A DNA stretch of 64,000 bases from Lachnospiraceae bacterium KH1T2. GTDB taxonomy: Bacteria; Bacillota; Clostridia; Lachnospirales; Lachnospiraceae. This document shows positions 34,511 to 43,663 of the stretch, one piece after another. The translations under genes and the position numbers were made by a program. Positions within the stretch are counted from its first letter, which is position 1; each line of letters begins with the position of its first letter. The stretch spans positions 62,001 through 126,000 of the forward strand of contig FOSY01000006.1 of the NCBI GenBank assembly GCA_900114405.1. Reading direction: 5' to 3'. Under the pieces are notes generated by a model. It was not told where the DNA came from. It worked only from the letters and a program-made list of their open reading frames with translations, and ran no database searches.

Positions 34511-34547
34511 CGGAAACGTTTCCGGTAACGAAACCGGGTACGGTTTC
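34511..34547. promoter_or_regulatory. Two LacI/CcpA-type operators
   Basis: CGGAAACGTTTCCG (34511-34524) is a perfect 14-bp palindrome with the central CG typical of LacI-family sites. GAAACC-N6-GGTTTC (34530-34547) is a second inverted repeat. Both lie just downstream of the -10 box, so a bound repressor would block transcription. The LacI-family gene at 39432 is the likely partner for one; the other may be a cre site. Confidence 0.6.
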
Positions 34548-34623
34548 ATAACGAATTAAAGGACTCCTCTTTCTCAGTAAATATCGGGAGTTCCGGCATA
34601 ATTGTCAGAAAGGACAGGGAGAA

Positions 34624-35976
34624 ATGAAAAAGAAATTGATCAGTATTCTCATGAGCACAGCGATGATTTCAGCAATTCTTACAGGTTGTGGATCAGGCGC
34701 TTCACAAACAGGAACAAGTCCGGCACCGGCTGCAGATAATTCAGAGGCAGGAAGTGCTGCAGAGTCAACAGCAGAGGCTGCTAATGGAAAAGTTTATTAC
34801 CTTAACTTCAAGCCTGAGGCTGATGAAAGCTGGCAGAAGCTTGCAGCTGAGTATACAAAAGAGACAGGTGTTCCGGTTACAGTAGTTACTGCTGCATCTG
34901 GTGAATATGAGACAACACTTCAGTCAGAGATGGCAAAGAGTGATGCACCTACACTTTTTCAGGTAAATGGACCTGTAGGTCTCAAGAACTGGGCTGATTA
35001 TTGCTATGATCTTTCTGATTCAGAGATATATAAGAATCTTACATCAGAAGATTATGCTCTTAAGAATGAAGATGGCACAGTTGCAGGAGTTGCATACGTT
35101 ATCGAGTCATATGGAATCATTACAAATAAAGCTCTTCTTGAAAAAGCAGGCTACACAACAGATGATATCAAGTCATTTGCAGATTTGAAGAAGGTTGCTG
35201 AGGATATCACAGCACGTAAGGATGAGCTTGGCTTTGCAGCATTTGCATCAACAGGAATGGATTCTTCATCAGATTGGAGATTCAAGACACACCTTGCTAA
35301 CCTTCCTATCTACTTTGAGTATAAGGATGATGGCATAACTTCAACAGAAGCTATTAAGGGAACATATCTTGATGATTATAAGAACATCTTTGATCTTTAC
35401 ATCAACAATTCAACATGTGAACCTAAGGAGCTTTCAGCTAAGACAGCAGATGATGCAAGAAATGAATTCCTTGATGGTAAAGCAGTATTTTATCAGAATG
35501 GTTCATGGGAGTACTCAAGTCTTTCAGAAAAGTATTCAGATGATGAGCTTGCAATGCTTCCAATCTATATTGGAGCTGGCGACGAGGCTAAGCAGGGACT
35601 TTGCACAGGTACAGAGAACTATTGGTGTGTAAATGCAGAGGCTTCAGAAGAGGATATCAATGCAACACTTGCATTCATGAACTGGTGTGTAACATCTGAT
35701 ATTGGAACTAAGTCAATGGCTAATGATATGGGATTCACAATTCCATTTAAGACAGCTCAGGAATCACCAAATGTATTTGTTAAGCAGGATCAGGCAAATA
35801 CAGAAGCTGGTCTCACACCGGTTTCTTGGAACTTTACAACAATGCCTTCAGAAGAGTGGAAGAATAATCTTGGCTCAGCACTTACAGCTTATGCAGCAGG
35901 TACAGGCAGCTGGGATGATGTAAAGGCAGCATTTGTAGACAACTGGGCAACAGAGTATAGTCTCGCAAACGAGTAA
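34624..35976 (+). CDS. Sugar (maltodextrin-type) ABC transporter substrate-binding lipoprotein
   Basis: A 450-residue extracellular solute-binding protein family 1 member. The lipoprotein signal ends at Cys22 (SAILTGC), followed by a Ser/Ala/Pro/Glu-rich linker and the binding fold. Its gene precedes two MalF/MalG-type permeases and an amylomaltase, so the ligand is probably a malto-oligosaccharide. AGGGAGA precedes the ATG. A hairpin with T-run follows the stop codon, which would allow more binding protein than permease. No ATPase gene is nearby; a shared MsmX-type ATPase elsewhere is expected. Confidence 0.92.
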   Translation: MKKKLISILMSTAMISAILTGCGSGASQTGTSPAPAADNSEAGSAAESTAEAANGKVYYLNFKPEADESWQKLAAEYTKETGVPVTVVTAASGEYETTLQSEMAKSDAPTLFQVNGPVGLKNWADYCYDLSDSEIYKNLTSEDYALKNEDGTVAGVAYVIESYGIITNKALLEKAGYTTDDIKSFADLKKVAEDITARKDELGFAAFASTGMDSSSDWRFKTHLANLPIYFEYKDDGITSTEAIKGTYLDDYKNIFDLYINNSTCEPKELSAKTADDARNEFLDGKAVFYQNGSWEYSSLSEKYSDDELAMLPIYIGAGDEAKQGLCTGTENYWCVNAEASEEDINATLAFMNWCVTSDIGTKSMANDMGFTIPFKTAQESPNVFVKQDQANTEAGLTPVSWNFTTMPSEEWKNNLGSALTAYAAGTGSWDDVKAAFVDNWATEYSLANE

Positions 35977-35997
35977 ATATTATCAGGTATTCAATGA

Positions 35998-36024
35998 GGG
36001 ACAGACATGTTCTGTCCCTTTTTT
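35998..36024 (+). terminator. Attenuator between binding protein and permease genes
   Basis: GGGACAGA / TCTGTCCC with a CATGT loop, followed by TTTTTT. It lies inside the operon, 22 bp after the binding-protein stop, and would reduce read-through to the permeases. Confidence 0.8.
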
Positions 36025-36045
36025 AGAAAAGAAAGGCTTTGGAAG

Positions 36046-36897
36046 ATGGAAAAATCTGTTAGAAAGTACTGGCCCGTTTTTGTACTGCCAACATTGATCG
36101 CATTTACAATTGGTTTTTTATGGCCGTTTGTATGGGGAATTTATCTTTCATTTTGTAAATTTCAGACGGTTAATAAAGTTAAATTTATAGGAATTTCAAA
36201 TTATTTAAGAGTTTTTTCAGATAATACATTTATTCATGCTTTTGGGTTCACCGCACTCTTTACGGTGGTTTCTACATTGACGATAAATATATTGGCATTC
36301 CTTGTTGCCATGCTTTTGACTCGTAGGATCAAAGGAACGAATATTTTCCGTACGGTATTTTTTATGCCAAATCTTATTGGTGGTATCGTACTTGGTTATA
36401 TCTGGCAGATTTTGCTGGACTGTCTGCTGTCTATGTGGGGTAAGCCACTTCTTGCGCTTGACGCAAAGGCCGGCTTCATGGGATTACTCATACTTATGTG
36501 TTGGCAGCAGGTCGGATACATGATGATCATTTATATAGCCGGACTTCAGAACGTATCTCCTGATCTGATAGAGGCGGCTGAGATCGATGGCGCTACACCA
36601 CTTCAGATACTTACAAAGGTAAAGATACCTATGGTCATGCCAAGCATCACTATCTGTACTTTCCTTACATTGACTAATTCATTTAAGCTCTTTGACCAGA
36701 ACCTTTCTCTTACAGGAGGTGAACCTGCCAAGGCTTCACAGATGCTGGCGCTCAATATTTATGAGACATACTATGGAAGAAGCGGTGCTCAATGGAAGGG
36801 TATAGGACAGGCAAAGGCTGTTGTATTTTTCCTGCTGGTTATAGTGATTTCGTTGATCCAGCTTCGTGCAACACGTTCTAAGGAGGTACAGGCATGA
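36046..36897 (+). CDS. Sugar ABC transporter permease (MalF-type)
   Basis: A 283-residue inner-membrane permease with six predicted helices. The cytosolic EAA loop reads EAAEIDGATPLQILTKVKIP (about 179-198) and contacts the ATPase. The start at 36046 is chosen because it follows GAAAGG and lies after the terminator hairpin; the in-frame ATG at 36007 is inside that hairpin. Its stop overlaps the next gene by 4 bp (ATGA). Confidence 0.9.
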   Translation: MEKSVRKYWPVFVLPTLIAFTIGFLWPFVWGIYLSFCKFQTVNKVKFIGISNYLRVFSDNTFIHAFGFTALFTVVSTLTINILAFLVAMLLTRRIKGTNIFRTVFFMPNLIGGIVLGYIWQILLDCLLSMWGKPLLALDAKAGFMGLLILMCWQQVGYMMIIYIAGLQNVSPDLIEAAEIDGATPLQILTKVKIPMVMPSITICTFLTLTNSFKLFDQNLSLTGGEPAKASQMLALNIYETYYGRSGAQWKGIGQAKAVVFFLLVIVISLIQLRATRSKEVQA

Positions 36898-37811
36898 CAG
36901 TAAAAAATGTAGGAGAAAATGTTAATGGTATAAAGACTTCATTATCTCCTGAGCAGAAGGCGTTAAGTAAAAGTAAGCATACTGCAATGGTAAATAATAT
37001 TATTACTGTTGTGCTTGGAGTGGTTGCGCTGTTTTACGTTTATCCGATCTTTATGATCGTGATCAACTCTCTTAAGCAGGAGAGTGCAATTTCAACTAAT
37101 ACAGCGTTTGATCTGCCAACTTCAGCAACATTTGCTGGTATGGCAAATTATATTCATGGCGTTACGCAGATGGATTTCTTAAGTTCTTTTGGATACAGCC
37201 TGTTTATAACCGTTTCATCTGTTATCCTTATAATCCTCTGCTGCTCAATGTGTGCATGGTATATTTCAAGAGTTGACTCAGTGCTTTCAAAGGTAATGTA
37301 TTATCTTTGCATCTTTTCAATGGTAGTACCATTCCAGATGGTAATGTTTACACTTGCAAAGACTGCTGATACATTGAAACTCAATAACCCGTTTAATATC
37401 TGCATTATTTATCTTGGATTTGGAGCAGGTCTTGCGGTATTCATGTTTACAGGATTTATGAAATCCATGCCGATCGAGATCGAAGAGGCAGCAATGATCG
37501 ATGGATACAGCCCGCTTCAGATGTTCTTTAAGGTTGTATTGCCGATAACCAAGCCAACTACAATATCAACAGCAATTTTGGAAACCATGTGGGTATGGAA
37601 CGATTACCTTCTTCCTACACTTGTGCTTGATATAAAGAAGTATCGTACTATTCCTATGGATATCCAGTATTTCAGAGGAAGCTATGGAAGCGTTCAGATG
37701 GCTCCGATGATGGCGTGCATCGTTATTACGATCATACCTGTGATACTTCTCTATCTTTTCTGCCAGAAGTATATTATTGAAGGCGTTGTTGCCGGAGCAG
37801 TAAAGGGGTAA
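36894..37811 (+). CDS. Sugar ABC transporter permease (MalG-type)
   Basis: A 305-residue partner permease. The cytosolic N-terminus (about 1-30) is hydrophilic, then six helices follow. The EAA loop is EEAAMIDGYSPLQMFFKVVLP (about 200-220). It overlaps the MalF-type gene by 4 bp and is 3 bp from the amylomaltase gene, so all three are cotranslated. Confidence 0.92.
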   Translation: MTVKNVGENVNGIKTSLSPEQKALSKSKHTAMVNNIITVVLGVVALFYVYPIFMIVINSLKQESAISTNTAFDLPTSATFAGMANYIHGVTQMDFLSSFGYSLFITVSSVILIILCCSMCAWYISRVDSVLSKVMYYLCIFSMVVPFQMVMFTLAKTADTLKLNNPFNICIIYLGFGAGLAVFMFTGFMKSMPIEIEEAAMIDGYSPLQMFFKVVLPITKPTTISTAILETMWVWNDYLLPTLVLDIKKYRTIPMDIQYFRGSYGSVQMAPMMACIVITIIPVILLYLFCQKYIIEGVVAGAVKG

Positions 37812-37814
37812 GCA

Positions 37815-39317
37815 ATGGAAGAGAAAAAGAGAAAATGCGGAATATTGATGCCGGTTACGGCAATTCCGTCAGAATATGGAATTGGTTGTTTCTCAAAAGA
37901 AGCATATGAATTTGTGGATGATCTCGCAGCTGCAGGGCAGTCCTGCTGGCAGATACTTCCATTAGGACCGACAAGCTATGGAGACAGTCCTTATCAGTCA
38001 TTCTCTACTTTTGCAGGGAATCCGTATTTCATCGATCCGCAGACACTTATAAAAAAGGGATGGATCACAAAAGATGAATGCGATAAATATGATTTTGGAA
38101 AAAATAAAGTAAAGATCGATTACGGGAAAATCTGGGAATCGCGCTTTATTTTGTTGAAAAGTGCCTTCAAACACAGTAAAATAGATGGCAATGCTGACTT
38201 TGCACAGTTCGTAGAGTCAAATAAAGAATGGCTTGAAGATTATGCCTTGTATATGGCAGTGAAAGCGTCTTATGATAATAGATCATGGGCTGAGTGGGAC
38301 GATGATATAAGACTTAGGAAAGCTGAAGCAATCAAGGAAGCAAAGGAAAAGTTTGCTGAAGACATTCTTTTTTATGAATTCCTTCAGTTTGAGTTTGACG
38401 AAGAATGGAAAGCTCTTAAAAAATATGCAAACGATAAAGGCATAGAGATAATTGGCGATATTCCAATCTATGTTGCATTTGACTCAGCTGATGCATGGGC
38501 AAATCCTGAGCTTTTCCAGTTTGATGAGGAGCTTAAGCCAAAGGCTGTTGCCGGCTGTCCGCCTGATGCATTTTCTGCTACAGGACAGCTTTGGGGCAAT
38601 CCGCTTTATGACTGGGATTACCATAAAAAGACAGGTTTTGAATGGTGGATGAAGAGACTTTCAAAGTGTTTTGAATTGTATGATATAGTACGAATCGATC
38701 ATTTCAGAGGCTTTGATGAGTATTACTCAATACCTTATGGTGCAAAAAATGCAGTTAAGGGAAAGTGGAGAAAAGGACCGGGCTATGCTCTTTTTGCTGA
38801 AATGAAGAAAAAGCTTGGAGACCGTCCTGTTATCGCAGAAGATCTGGGATTCCTTACACCATCAGTATTGAAGCTGGTTAAGAGAACGGGCTATCCCGGA
38901 ATGAAGATACTTCAATTTGCATTCGATTCAAGAGATGATTCTGACTATCAGCCGCATAATTATAAAAATAATTGTGTAGTTTATACAGGAACTCATGATA
39001 ATGAAACAACTCGCGGATGGTTCAATTCTATAAATAAGAAGGATCGCGAGTATGCGGTTAAATATCTTCATCTTGAAGGTGTACCTGAAGATAAGATCGC
39101 GTGGGAATTCATTCGTGCAGCCTATATGAGTGTAGCTGATCTTTGTGTGATTCCTATGCAGGATTTCTTAAATCTCGGAAGCGAAGCCAGAATAAATGAG
39201 CCGTCTACATTAGGCAAGAATTGGCAGTGGCGTATGAAGAAAAATGCTTTTAGTAAAAAGCTTCAGAAAAATATAGCTGATCTTGCTAAATTATATGCTC
39301 GTGAAAGACAAGATTAA
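37815..39317 (+). CDS. malQ: 4-alpha-glucanotransferase (amylomaltase)
   Basis: A 500-residue GH77 enzyme that transfers glucan chains between malto-oligosaccharides after uptake. Active-site regions include GDIPIYVAFDSAD (about 214-226), the nucleophile Asp in VRIDHFRGF (about 293-301), the acid Glu in IAEDLG (about 340-345) and GTHDNETTRGW (about 392-402). It completes the maltodextrin unit behind the two permeases. The length is standard. Confidence 0.96.
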   Translation: MEEKKRKCGILMPVTAIPSEYGIGCFSKEAYEFVDDLAAAGQSCWQILPLGPTSYGDSPYQSFSTFAGNPYFIDPQTLIKKGWITKDECDKYDFGKNKVKIDYGKIWESRFILLKSAFKHSKIDGNADFAQFVESNKEWLEDYALYMAVKASYDNRSWAEWDDDIRLRKAEAIKEAKEKFAEDILFYEFLQFEFDEEWKALKKYANDKGIEIIGDIPIYVAFDSADAWANPELFQFDEELKPKAVAGCPPDAFSATGQLWGNPLYDWDYHKKTGFEWWMKRLSKCFELYDIVRIDHFRGFDEYYSIPYGAKNAVKGKWRKGPGYALFAEMKKKLGDRPVIAEDLGFLTPSVLKLVKRTGYPGMKILQFAFDSRDDSDYQPHNYKNNCVVYTGTHDNETTRGWFNSINKKDREYAVKYLHLEGVPEDKIAWEFIRAAYMSVADLCVIPMQDFLNLGSEARINEPSTLGKNWQWRMKKNAFSKKLQKNIADLAKLYARERQD

Positions 39318-39414
39318 TATAACTGTTTTTAACATATGACCTATTTCTAAGTCGCCAGCATAGGGCTTATTCGAGCTATGACATAAGGTTGGATGCGAGT
39401 GAGCCAAAACACTA
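39318..39414. repeat. Composite of element D end and family C repeat
   Basis: TATAACTGTTTTTA is the end of hairpin element D. It is followed directly by a family C core (AAGTCGCCAGCATAGGGCTTAT, then TCGAGCTATGACAT) and the terminus GTGAGCCAAAACACTAG. The C-D adjacency also occurs at 34135-34352. Confidence 0.6.
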
Positions 39415-39431
39415 GAAGGAGAGAGAAGTAA

Positions 39432-40475
39432 ATGGGTTCTGTTAACATTAAGGATATTGCAAGGATGTGCGGCGTCGGTGTTAGTACTGTTTCACGGGCG
39501 CTAAATAATCATCCTGATATAAATCCTGCTACGCGGGAGAAGATCATGCAGTGTATCCGGGAGAATAATTATATACCAAATAACAGTGCCCGCAATTTAA
39601 AACGACAGGAAGCTAAAGTTATCGCCATTTTGGTTAAGGGACTCTCGAATATGTTCCTGATAGGAATGACAAAGATACTTGAAGCTGAGATCGAGAAAAG
39701 AGGGTATTCGGTTGCTCTTGAGAGAATCAAGTTTGAAGAAGATGAAGTTGATGTGGCATTGGAATTGGTTAAGGAGAAAAGGCTTAAGGGCATAATTTTC
39801 CTTGGCGGTGACTTTGAGCACAGAGTAGACAAGCTCAAGGAACTCGATGTTCCATTCATCCTTTCGACAGCAGGCTCTGAGCCGGATATGCAGGATTCTG
39901 ACAGCTACTCTTCTGTTTCTGTAGATGATATCAGAGAGAGCTACCGTATGACAGACTATCTGATAAAGCTTGGACACAGGAGAATTGCGATACTTTCTGC
40001 TAATGCAGACGATGAAAGTGTCGGATATCTGCGTATAGAAGGCTATAAAAAGGCACTTGCCGACAATGGTATAGAATTTGATAAAGACCTCGTCATATAT
40101 ATGAGGAAGGATATTGAAGACTATTCGATGGAAAACGGCTATGTCGTGACTAAAGAGTTTTTGAAGAAAAAAATTCCATGTACAGCACTTTTTGCCATAT
40201 CAGATACTCTTGCCATAGGGGCATGCAGGGCGCTTCACGATGAAGGACTCAGGATACCTGAGGATATCTCGGTAGCAGGTTTTGATGGTGTGGACGCTGG
40301 TATATACAGCTACCCTTCGATAACTACTATTGCGCAGCCGGGTGAGGATATGGCAAAGGAGACAGCAAAGATCCTTTTTGATATAATCAAGGGTAAGGGT
40401 AAGCATAAGCACAAAATTTTTGATGCAGAGCTTGTGGAAAGAGAATCGACAGCGTGCCTGACACCTGATGAATAA
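39432..40475 (+). CDS. LacI-family transcriptional regulator (MalR-like)
   Basis: A 347-residue repressor. The N-terminal HTH (about 5-26, IKDIARMCGVGVSTVSRALN) is followed by a hinge and a periplasmic-binding-protein-like domain (about 60-340). GGAGAGAG precedes the ATG. Its place behind the maltodextrin genes and the palindromes at 34511-34547 suggest it controls that operon in response to a malto-sugar. A family C repeat separates it from malQ, so it may have its own promoter. Confidence 0.92.
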   Translation: MGSVNIKDIARMCGVGVSTVSRALNNHPDINPATREKIMQCIRENNYIPNNSARNLKRQEAKVIAILVKGLSNMFLIGMTKILEAEIEKRGYSVALERIKFEEDEVDVALELVKEKRLKGIIFLGGDFEHRVDKLKELDVPFILSTAGSEPDMQDSDSYSSVSVDDIRESYRMTDYLIKLGHRRIAILSANADDESVGYLRIEGYKKALADNGIEFDKDLVIYMRKDIEDYSMENGYVVTKEFLKKKIPCTALFAISDTLAIGACRALHDEGLRIPEDISVAGFDGVDAGIYSYPSITTIAQPGEDMAKETAKILFDIIKGKGKHKHKIFDAELVERESTACLTPDE

Positions 40476-40489
40476 AAGGAGAGTTGCTG

Positions 40490-40960
40490 ATGGAAAACAG
40501 AGAGATAGAGCGGAAATGGCTTCTTAAGAAAATTCCTGACAAACTAGAGCAGTATGAGTGTCTCGAAATCGAGCAGGCATACCTTTCTTCTTCACCAACT
40601 GTTCGTGTAAGGAAAGAAAATGATGAGTATTATCTGACTTACAAAGGTTCTAAAAGGTGGGAAGGGAATAATGAAATATCTCATACGGAGTACAACCTTC
40701 CGCTTGATAAAGAATCCTATGAGCACTTGAAAGAAAAGAGAGACGGAAATCTTATTTCAAAGAAGAGATATGTGATACCGATTGAAAATGGTCTTAAGAT
40801 CGAGCTTGATATATTTGATCCGCCAATAGCACCGCTCGTGGTAGCTGAAGTTGAGTTTGAAAGTGAAGAAGAGGCAAGAGCTTTCAAAGCTCCGGACTGG
40901 TTTGGTGAGGATGTATCTTCAGAATATAAGTATAAAAATTCATATCTTGCTACACATTAA
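40490..40960 (+). CDS. CYTH domain protein
   Basis: A 156-residue CYTH (triphosphate tunnel metalloenzyme) protein with the signature EIERKWLL (ExExK) at residues 4-11 and alternating charged strands forming the tunnel. Family members hydrolyse inorganic tripolyphosphate or act on nucleotide triphosphates. AAGGAG is 8 nt before the ATG at 40490; a TTG two codons earlier is a less likely start. It is 14 bp after the LacI-type gene, suggesting cotranscription. Confidence 0.9.
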   Translation: MENREIERKWLLKKIPDKLEQYECLEIEQAYLSSSPTVRVRKENDEYYLTYKGSKRWEGNNEISHTEYNLPLDKESYEHLKEKRDGNLISKKRYVIPIENGLKIELDIFDPPIAPLVVAEVEFESEEEARAFKAPDWFGEDVSSEYKYKNSYLATH

Positions 40961-40988
40961 AAAACTGCCGCTTGCACGGCAGTTTTTT
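40960..40988. terminator. Bidirectional terminator
   Basis: AAAAACTGCCG / CGGCAGTTTTT with a 6-nt loop, between the convergent CYTH and DJ-1 genes. Confidence 0.85.
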
Positions 40989-41533
40989 TAATACTGTATC
41001 TGATCTAAAATCTCTTTTGCTTTCTCTGAACCTAAAAGCTGCTCGATTATGGCAGCTGCAAATTCTATAGAACCGCCCATTCCTCTTGATGTGACAAAAC
41101 GGCCGTCTTTAACTGCTTTTTCGTTCACATACTCAGCGCCGGTGAGAAATTGTTCATTTCCGGGATAGCATGTTGCCTTCTTTCCGTTTAGAAGACCGAG
41201 TTTTCCAATAACTCTTGGAGCTGCACATATGGCTGATATAAATTTGCCCTCAGAATCAGCTTTTTTCAAGAGTTCATTCAGTTTTTCACAGCTTTCAAGA
41301 TTCTGAGTTCCGAGGCCGCCGCCAGGGAGAACCAGCATGTCCATTTGAGAGAAATCTACGTCTTCAAAAATTTTATCTGCCTTGAGAGGGATGTTGTGAG
41401 AACCCATTATATCGGTGTTATCTTTAATAGAAACCGTTGTAACATCTATACCTGCTCTGCGGCACATATCAACAGTTGTAAGTCCCTCGATCTCTTCAAA
41501 TCCATCTGCGAGAAATACGGCAATTTTTTTCAT
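40988..41533 (-). CDS. DJ-1/PfpI family protein
   Basis: A 181-residue protein with the nucleophile elbow FISAICAAPRVIG (about 94-106), where the cysteine is the conserved reactive residue, and the conserved N-terminal acidic GFEEIEG (about 11-17). The closest group is DJ-1/ThiJ, with roles in protein or nucleotide deglycation or chaperoning. Its ATG overlaps the stop of the cytidylate-kinase-like gene (4 bp), so the pair is coupled. Confidence 0.9.
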   Translation of the reverse strand: MKKIAVFLADGFEEIEGLTTVDMCRRAGIDVTTVSIKDNTDIMGSHNIPLKADKIFEDVDFSQMDMLVLPGGGLGTQNLESCEKLNELLKKADSEGKFISAICAAPRVIGKLGLLNGKKATCYPGNEQFLTGAEYVNEKAVKDGRFVTSRGMGGSIEFAAAIIEQLLGSEKAKEILDQIQY

Positions 41534-42138
41534 TTAGTGTTCAAGACCTCCTGTCTGCATTTTATATAATCTGTAAGGATTTTAATGGTATTCTCGATTC
41601 CAAGTCTGGAACTGTTTATGCACATGTCATAAAATCTGGAATCGCCCCATTTACCTTTGCAAAAATAGTTGTGATAGGATTTTCTGTTATAGTCCATTTT
41701 TTTCATTGTGGAAAGAGCTGTAGCAGCATCCTGATCGTACACTTCCATGACACGTTTTAACTTTGTTTCCTGATCCCCTGTGATAAATATAGAAATAAGC
41801 CCTTCATATGATGCGAGTTTGTCCTCTGCGCATCGTCCGACTATTACGAAAGATTCTCCATCAGAAGCCATTTTACGGAGCTGATCGAATTGGAGATGAG
41901 CTGTATTTTCGTGTGGTGAACTTGAAAAACCGCGAACAGTACGTGTGAAGAATGAAGCCTTTGGATGTTCATCATATTTCTTAAGGTCTTCAACATAGAC
42001 ACCTTTATTCTTTGCAATCTCCTCCAAAAGATTGTTGTCATAGAAAGGGAGTGAAAAATTTTTAGCAAGTGCTTCGCCAATTACATGACCGCCGCTTCCA
42101 AATTCACGTCCAATTGAGATTATTAATTGTCTTTCCAT
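41530..42138 (-). CDS. Cytidylate kinase-like family protein
   Basis: A 202-residue P-loop protein. IGREFGSGGHVIGEALA (about 8-24) is the degenerate Walker A region of the cytidylate-kinase-like family common in Clostridia, distinct from housekeeping Cmk. Functions are not established. It overlaps the DJ-1 gene by 4 bp. A TATAAT box at 42173-42178 on the minus strand is a probable promoter element. Confidence 0.87.
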   Translation of the reverse strand: MERQLIISIGREFGSGGHVIGEALAKNFSLPFYDNNLLEEIAKNKGVYVEDLKKYDEHPKASFFTRTVRGFSSSPHENTAHLQFDQLRKMASDGESFVIVGRCAEDKLASYEGLISIFITGDQETKLKRVMEVYDQDAATALSTMKKMDYNRKSYHNYFCKGKWGDSRFYDMCINSSRLGIENTIKILTDYIKCRQEVLNTK

Positions 42139-42189
42139 ATCTAGTACCCTCCCCTGAATTGTATTTACATTTATTATAACATAATACAG

Positions 42190-42262
42190 AGGAGGATAGT
42201 ATAGCGCTTTTTAACTCAGTCGCAGAAATTTTCCATGTCTAAGCGTTAGCGCAGGTGGGAGA
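42190..42262. repeat. Structured intergenic element resembling 13741-13821
   Basis: AGTAT/ATACT ends and a CTCAGTCGCAGAA ... TAAGCGTTAGCGC core recur partially near pcrA. There is no coding potential. Confidence 0.35.
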
Positions 42263-42279
42263 GATACTGTATAAAAAAG

Positions 42280-42307
42280 GGGTTGTGAAAAATTAATTTC
42301 ACAACCC
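42280..42307 (-). terminator. Terminator of the NhaD-like gene
   Basis: GGGTTGTGAAA / TTTCACAACCC, with a T-run on the minus strand (complement of AAAAAA at 42273-42278). Confidence 0.8.
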
Positions 42308-42313
42308 TATACA

Positions 42314-43663
42314 TTAAAGATAACGTACAAAGATAGCAATCATAGAGATAAGTACTACGATGATGGCAGCTGGTGCCTCATACTTACAGAACTTACCCCA
42401 TCCGATAACATGACCTTCTCTTGAAGCAACAGAGATACCTACAACGTTAGCTGATGCTCCGATAGGAGTACCGCATCCGCCGATATCTGTTCCCATTGCA
42501 AGAGCGTATGCAAGGATGTTGATATGACAGCCTGTAGAAACTGAAAGAGCCTTGATAACAGGAACCATTGTTGCTGCAAATGGAATGTTATCAACAAAGG
42601 CACTTGCGATAGCTGAGATCCACATTACGATCGCGATAGTAACCATAATGCTGTCGCCGCTGACCTTTGCGATGAAGTCAGCAATAACAGTAAGGATACC
42701 TGTCTGCTCAAGTCCTGATACTACAACGAAGAGTCCGATGAAGAAAAGGAGTGTCTTGTAGTCTACTTTCATAAGAAGCTCTTTGGCGTATTTTGCATTT
42801 ACGATAAGAGTAACGATACCAATGAAGAGACCGATTGTTGCTACTGTAAGTCCTGTCTGTGCGTGAGACACGAGAAGAACAACAGCTACGGCAAAGATAA
42901 CAGCACTCATTATGAACTCTTTTTTGTCTGTAATAGCTTCGCTTGGATCAGGATAAACAGTGTTTGCATCTGTGTGAGACACAAGCTGCTTTCTGAAGCA
43001 GAGGAAGAAGTATATCACAACAAAAACAAGTGAGATCAATGCAAGTAATCCGGTGTTTGTAAGGAAATCTGCGAATGAGAGCTCAAGTGATGTACCGATG
43101 ATGATGTTTGGCGGATCACCACACATTGTAGCCGAACCTCCGAGGTTGGCACAGAAGATCTCAGACATAATAAATGGAACCGGATTAAATTTCAGCAATC
43201 TTGCAAGCTCGACTGTCGCTGCGGCTAAGAAAAGAATAACCGTGATAGAGTCGATGAACATTGCAAGGATAGCAGACATAAGCATGAAAGTTATGAAAAG
43301 CGGCATAACTTTGTATTTTACTGCTTTAGCAAGTCTAAGACAAAGCCAACGGAAAAATCCTGCCTGTCCCATTCCTTCTACCATTATCATCATACCTGCG
43401 ATGAAGATGATAGTTGCCCAGTTAATACCACTAGAACTTTCGGAACTGCCTGCACCGGCATACCAGAAAGACGGCTCTGCAAAACTCTTAAAGGCAAGAG
43501 CTTCCATTGCGGCGTCGGCACTGTGCATGAGAATTCCAAAAACAATTACCAGGGTAAGTAACGCGCATCCGAGTGATACCCACTGACGTTCGATCTTATC
43601 TGTAACGATAAGGATGAACATAGCGAGGAAGATCACCAGCGCTGCAATTGCAGCTGTACTCAT
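42314..43663 (-). CDS. ArsB/NhaD-family ion transporter
   Basis: A 449-residue permease with about 11-12 hydrophobic helices. Duplicated signature regions include FCANLGGSATMCGDPPNIIIG (first half) and GTDIGGCGTPIGASANVVG (second half), typical of the ion transporter superfamily containing NhaD Na+/H+ antiporters, ArsB and SLC13 permeases. The start at 43663 follows AGGAGGT; the frame extends 15 codons upstream without a site. The transported ion cannot be decided. It stands alone with its own terminator. Confidence 0.87.
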   Translation of the reverse strand: MSTAAIAALVIFLAMFILIVTDKIERQWVSLGCALLTLVIVFGILMHSADAAMEALAFKSFAEPSFWYAGAGSSESSSGINWATIIFIAGMMIMVEGMGQAGFFRWLCLRLAKAVKYKVMPLFITFMLMSAILAMFIDSITVILFLAAATVELARLLKFNPVPFIMSEIFCANLGGSATMCGDPPNIIIGTSLELSFADFLTNTGLLALISLVFVVIYFFLCFRKQLVSHTDANTVYPDPSEAITDKKEFIMSAVIFAVAVVLLVSHAQTGLTVATIGLFIGIVTLIVNAKYAKELLMKVDYKTLLFFIGLFVVVSGLEQTGILTVIADFIAKVSGDSIMVTIAIVMWISAIASAFVDNIPFAATMVPVIKALSVSTGCHINILAYALAMGTDIGGCGTPIGASANVVGISVASREGHVIGWGKFCKYEAPAAIIVVLISMIAIFVRYL

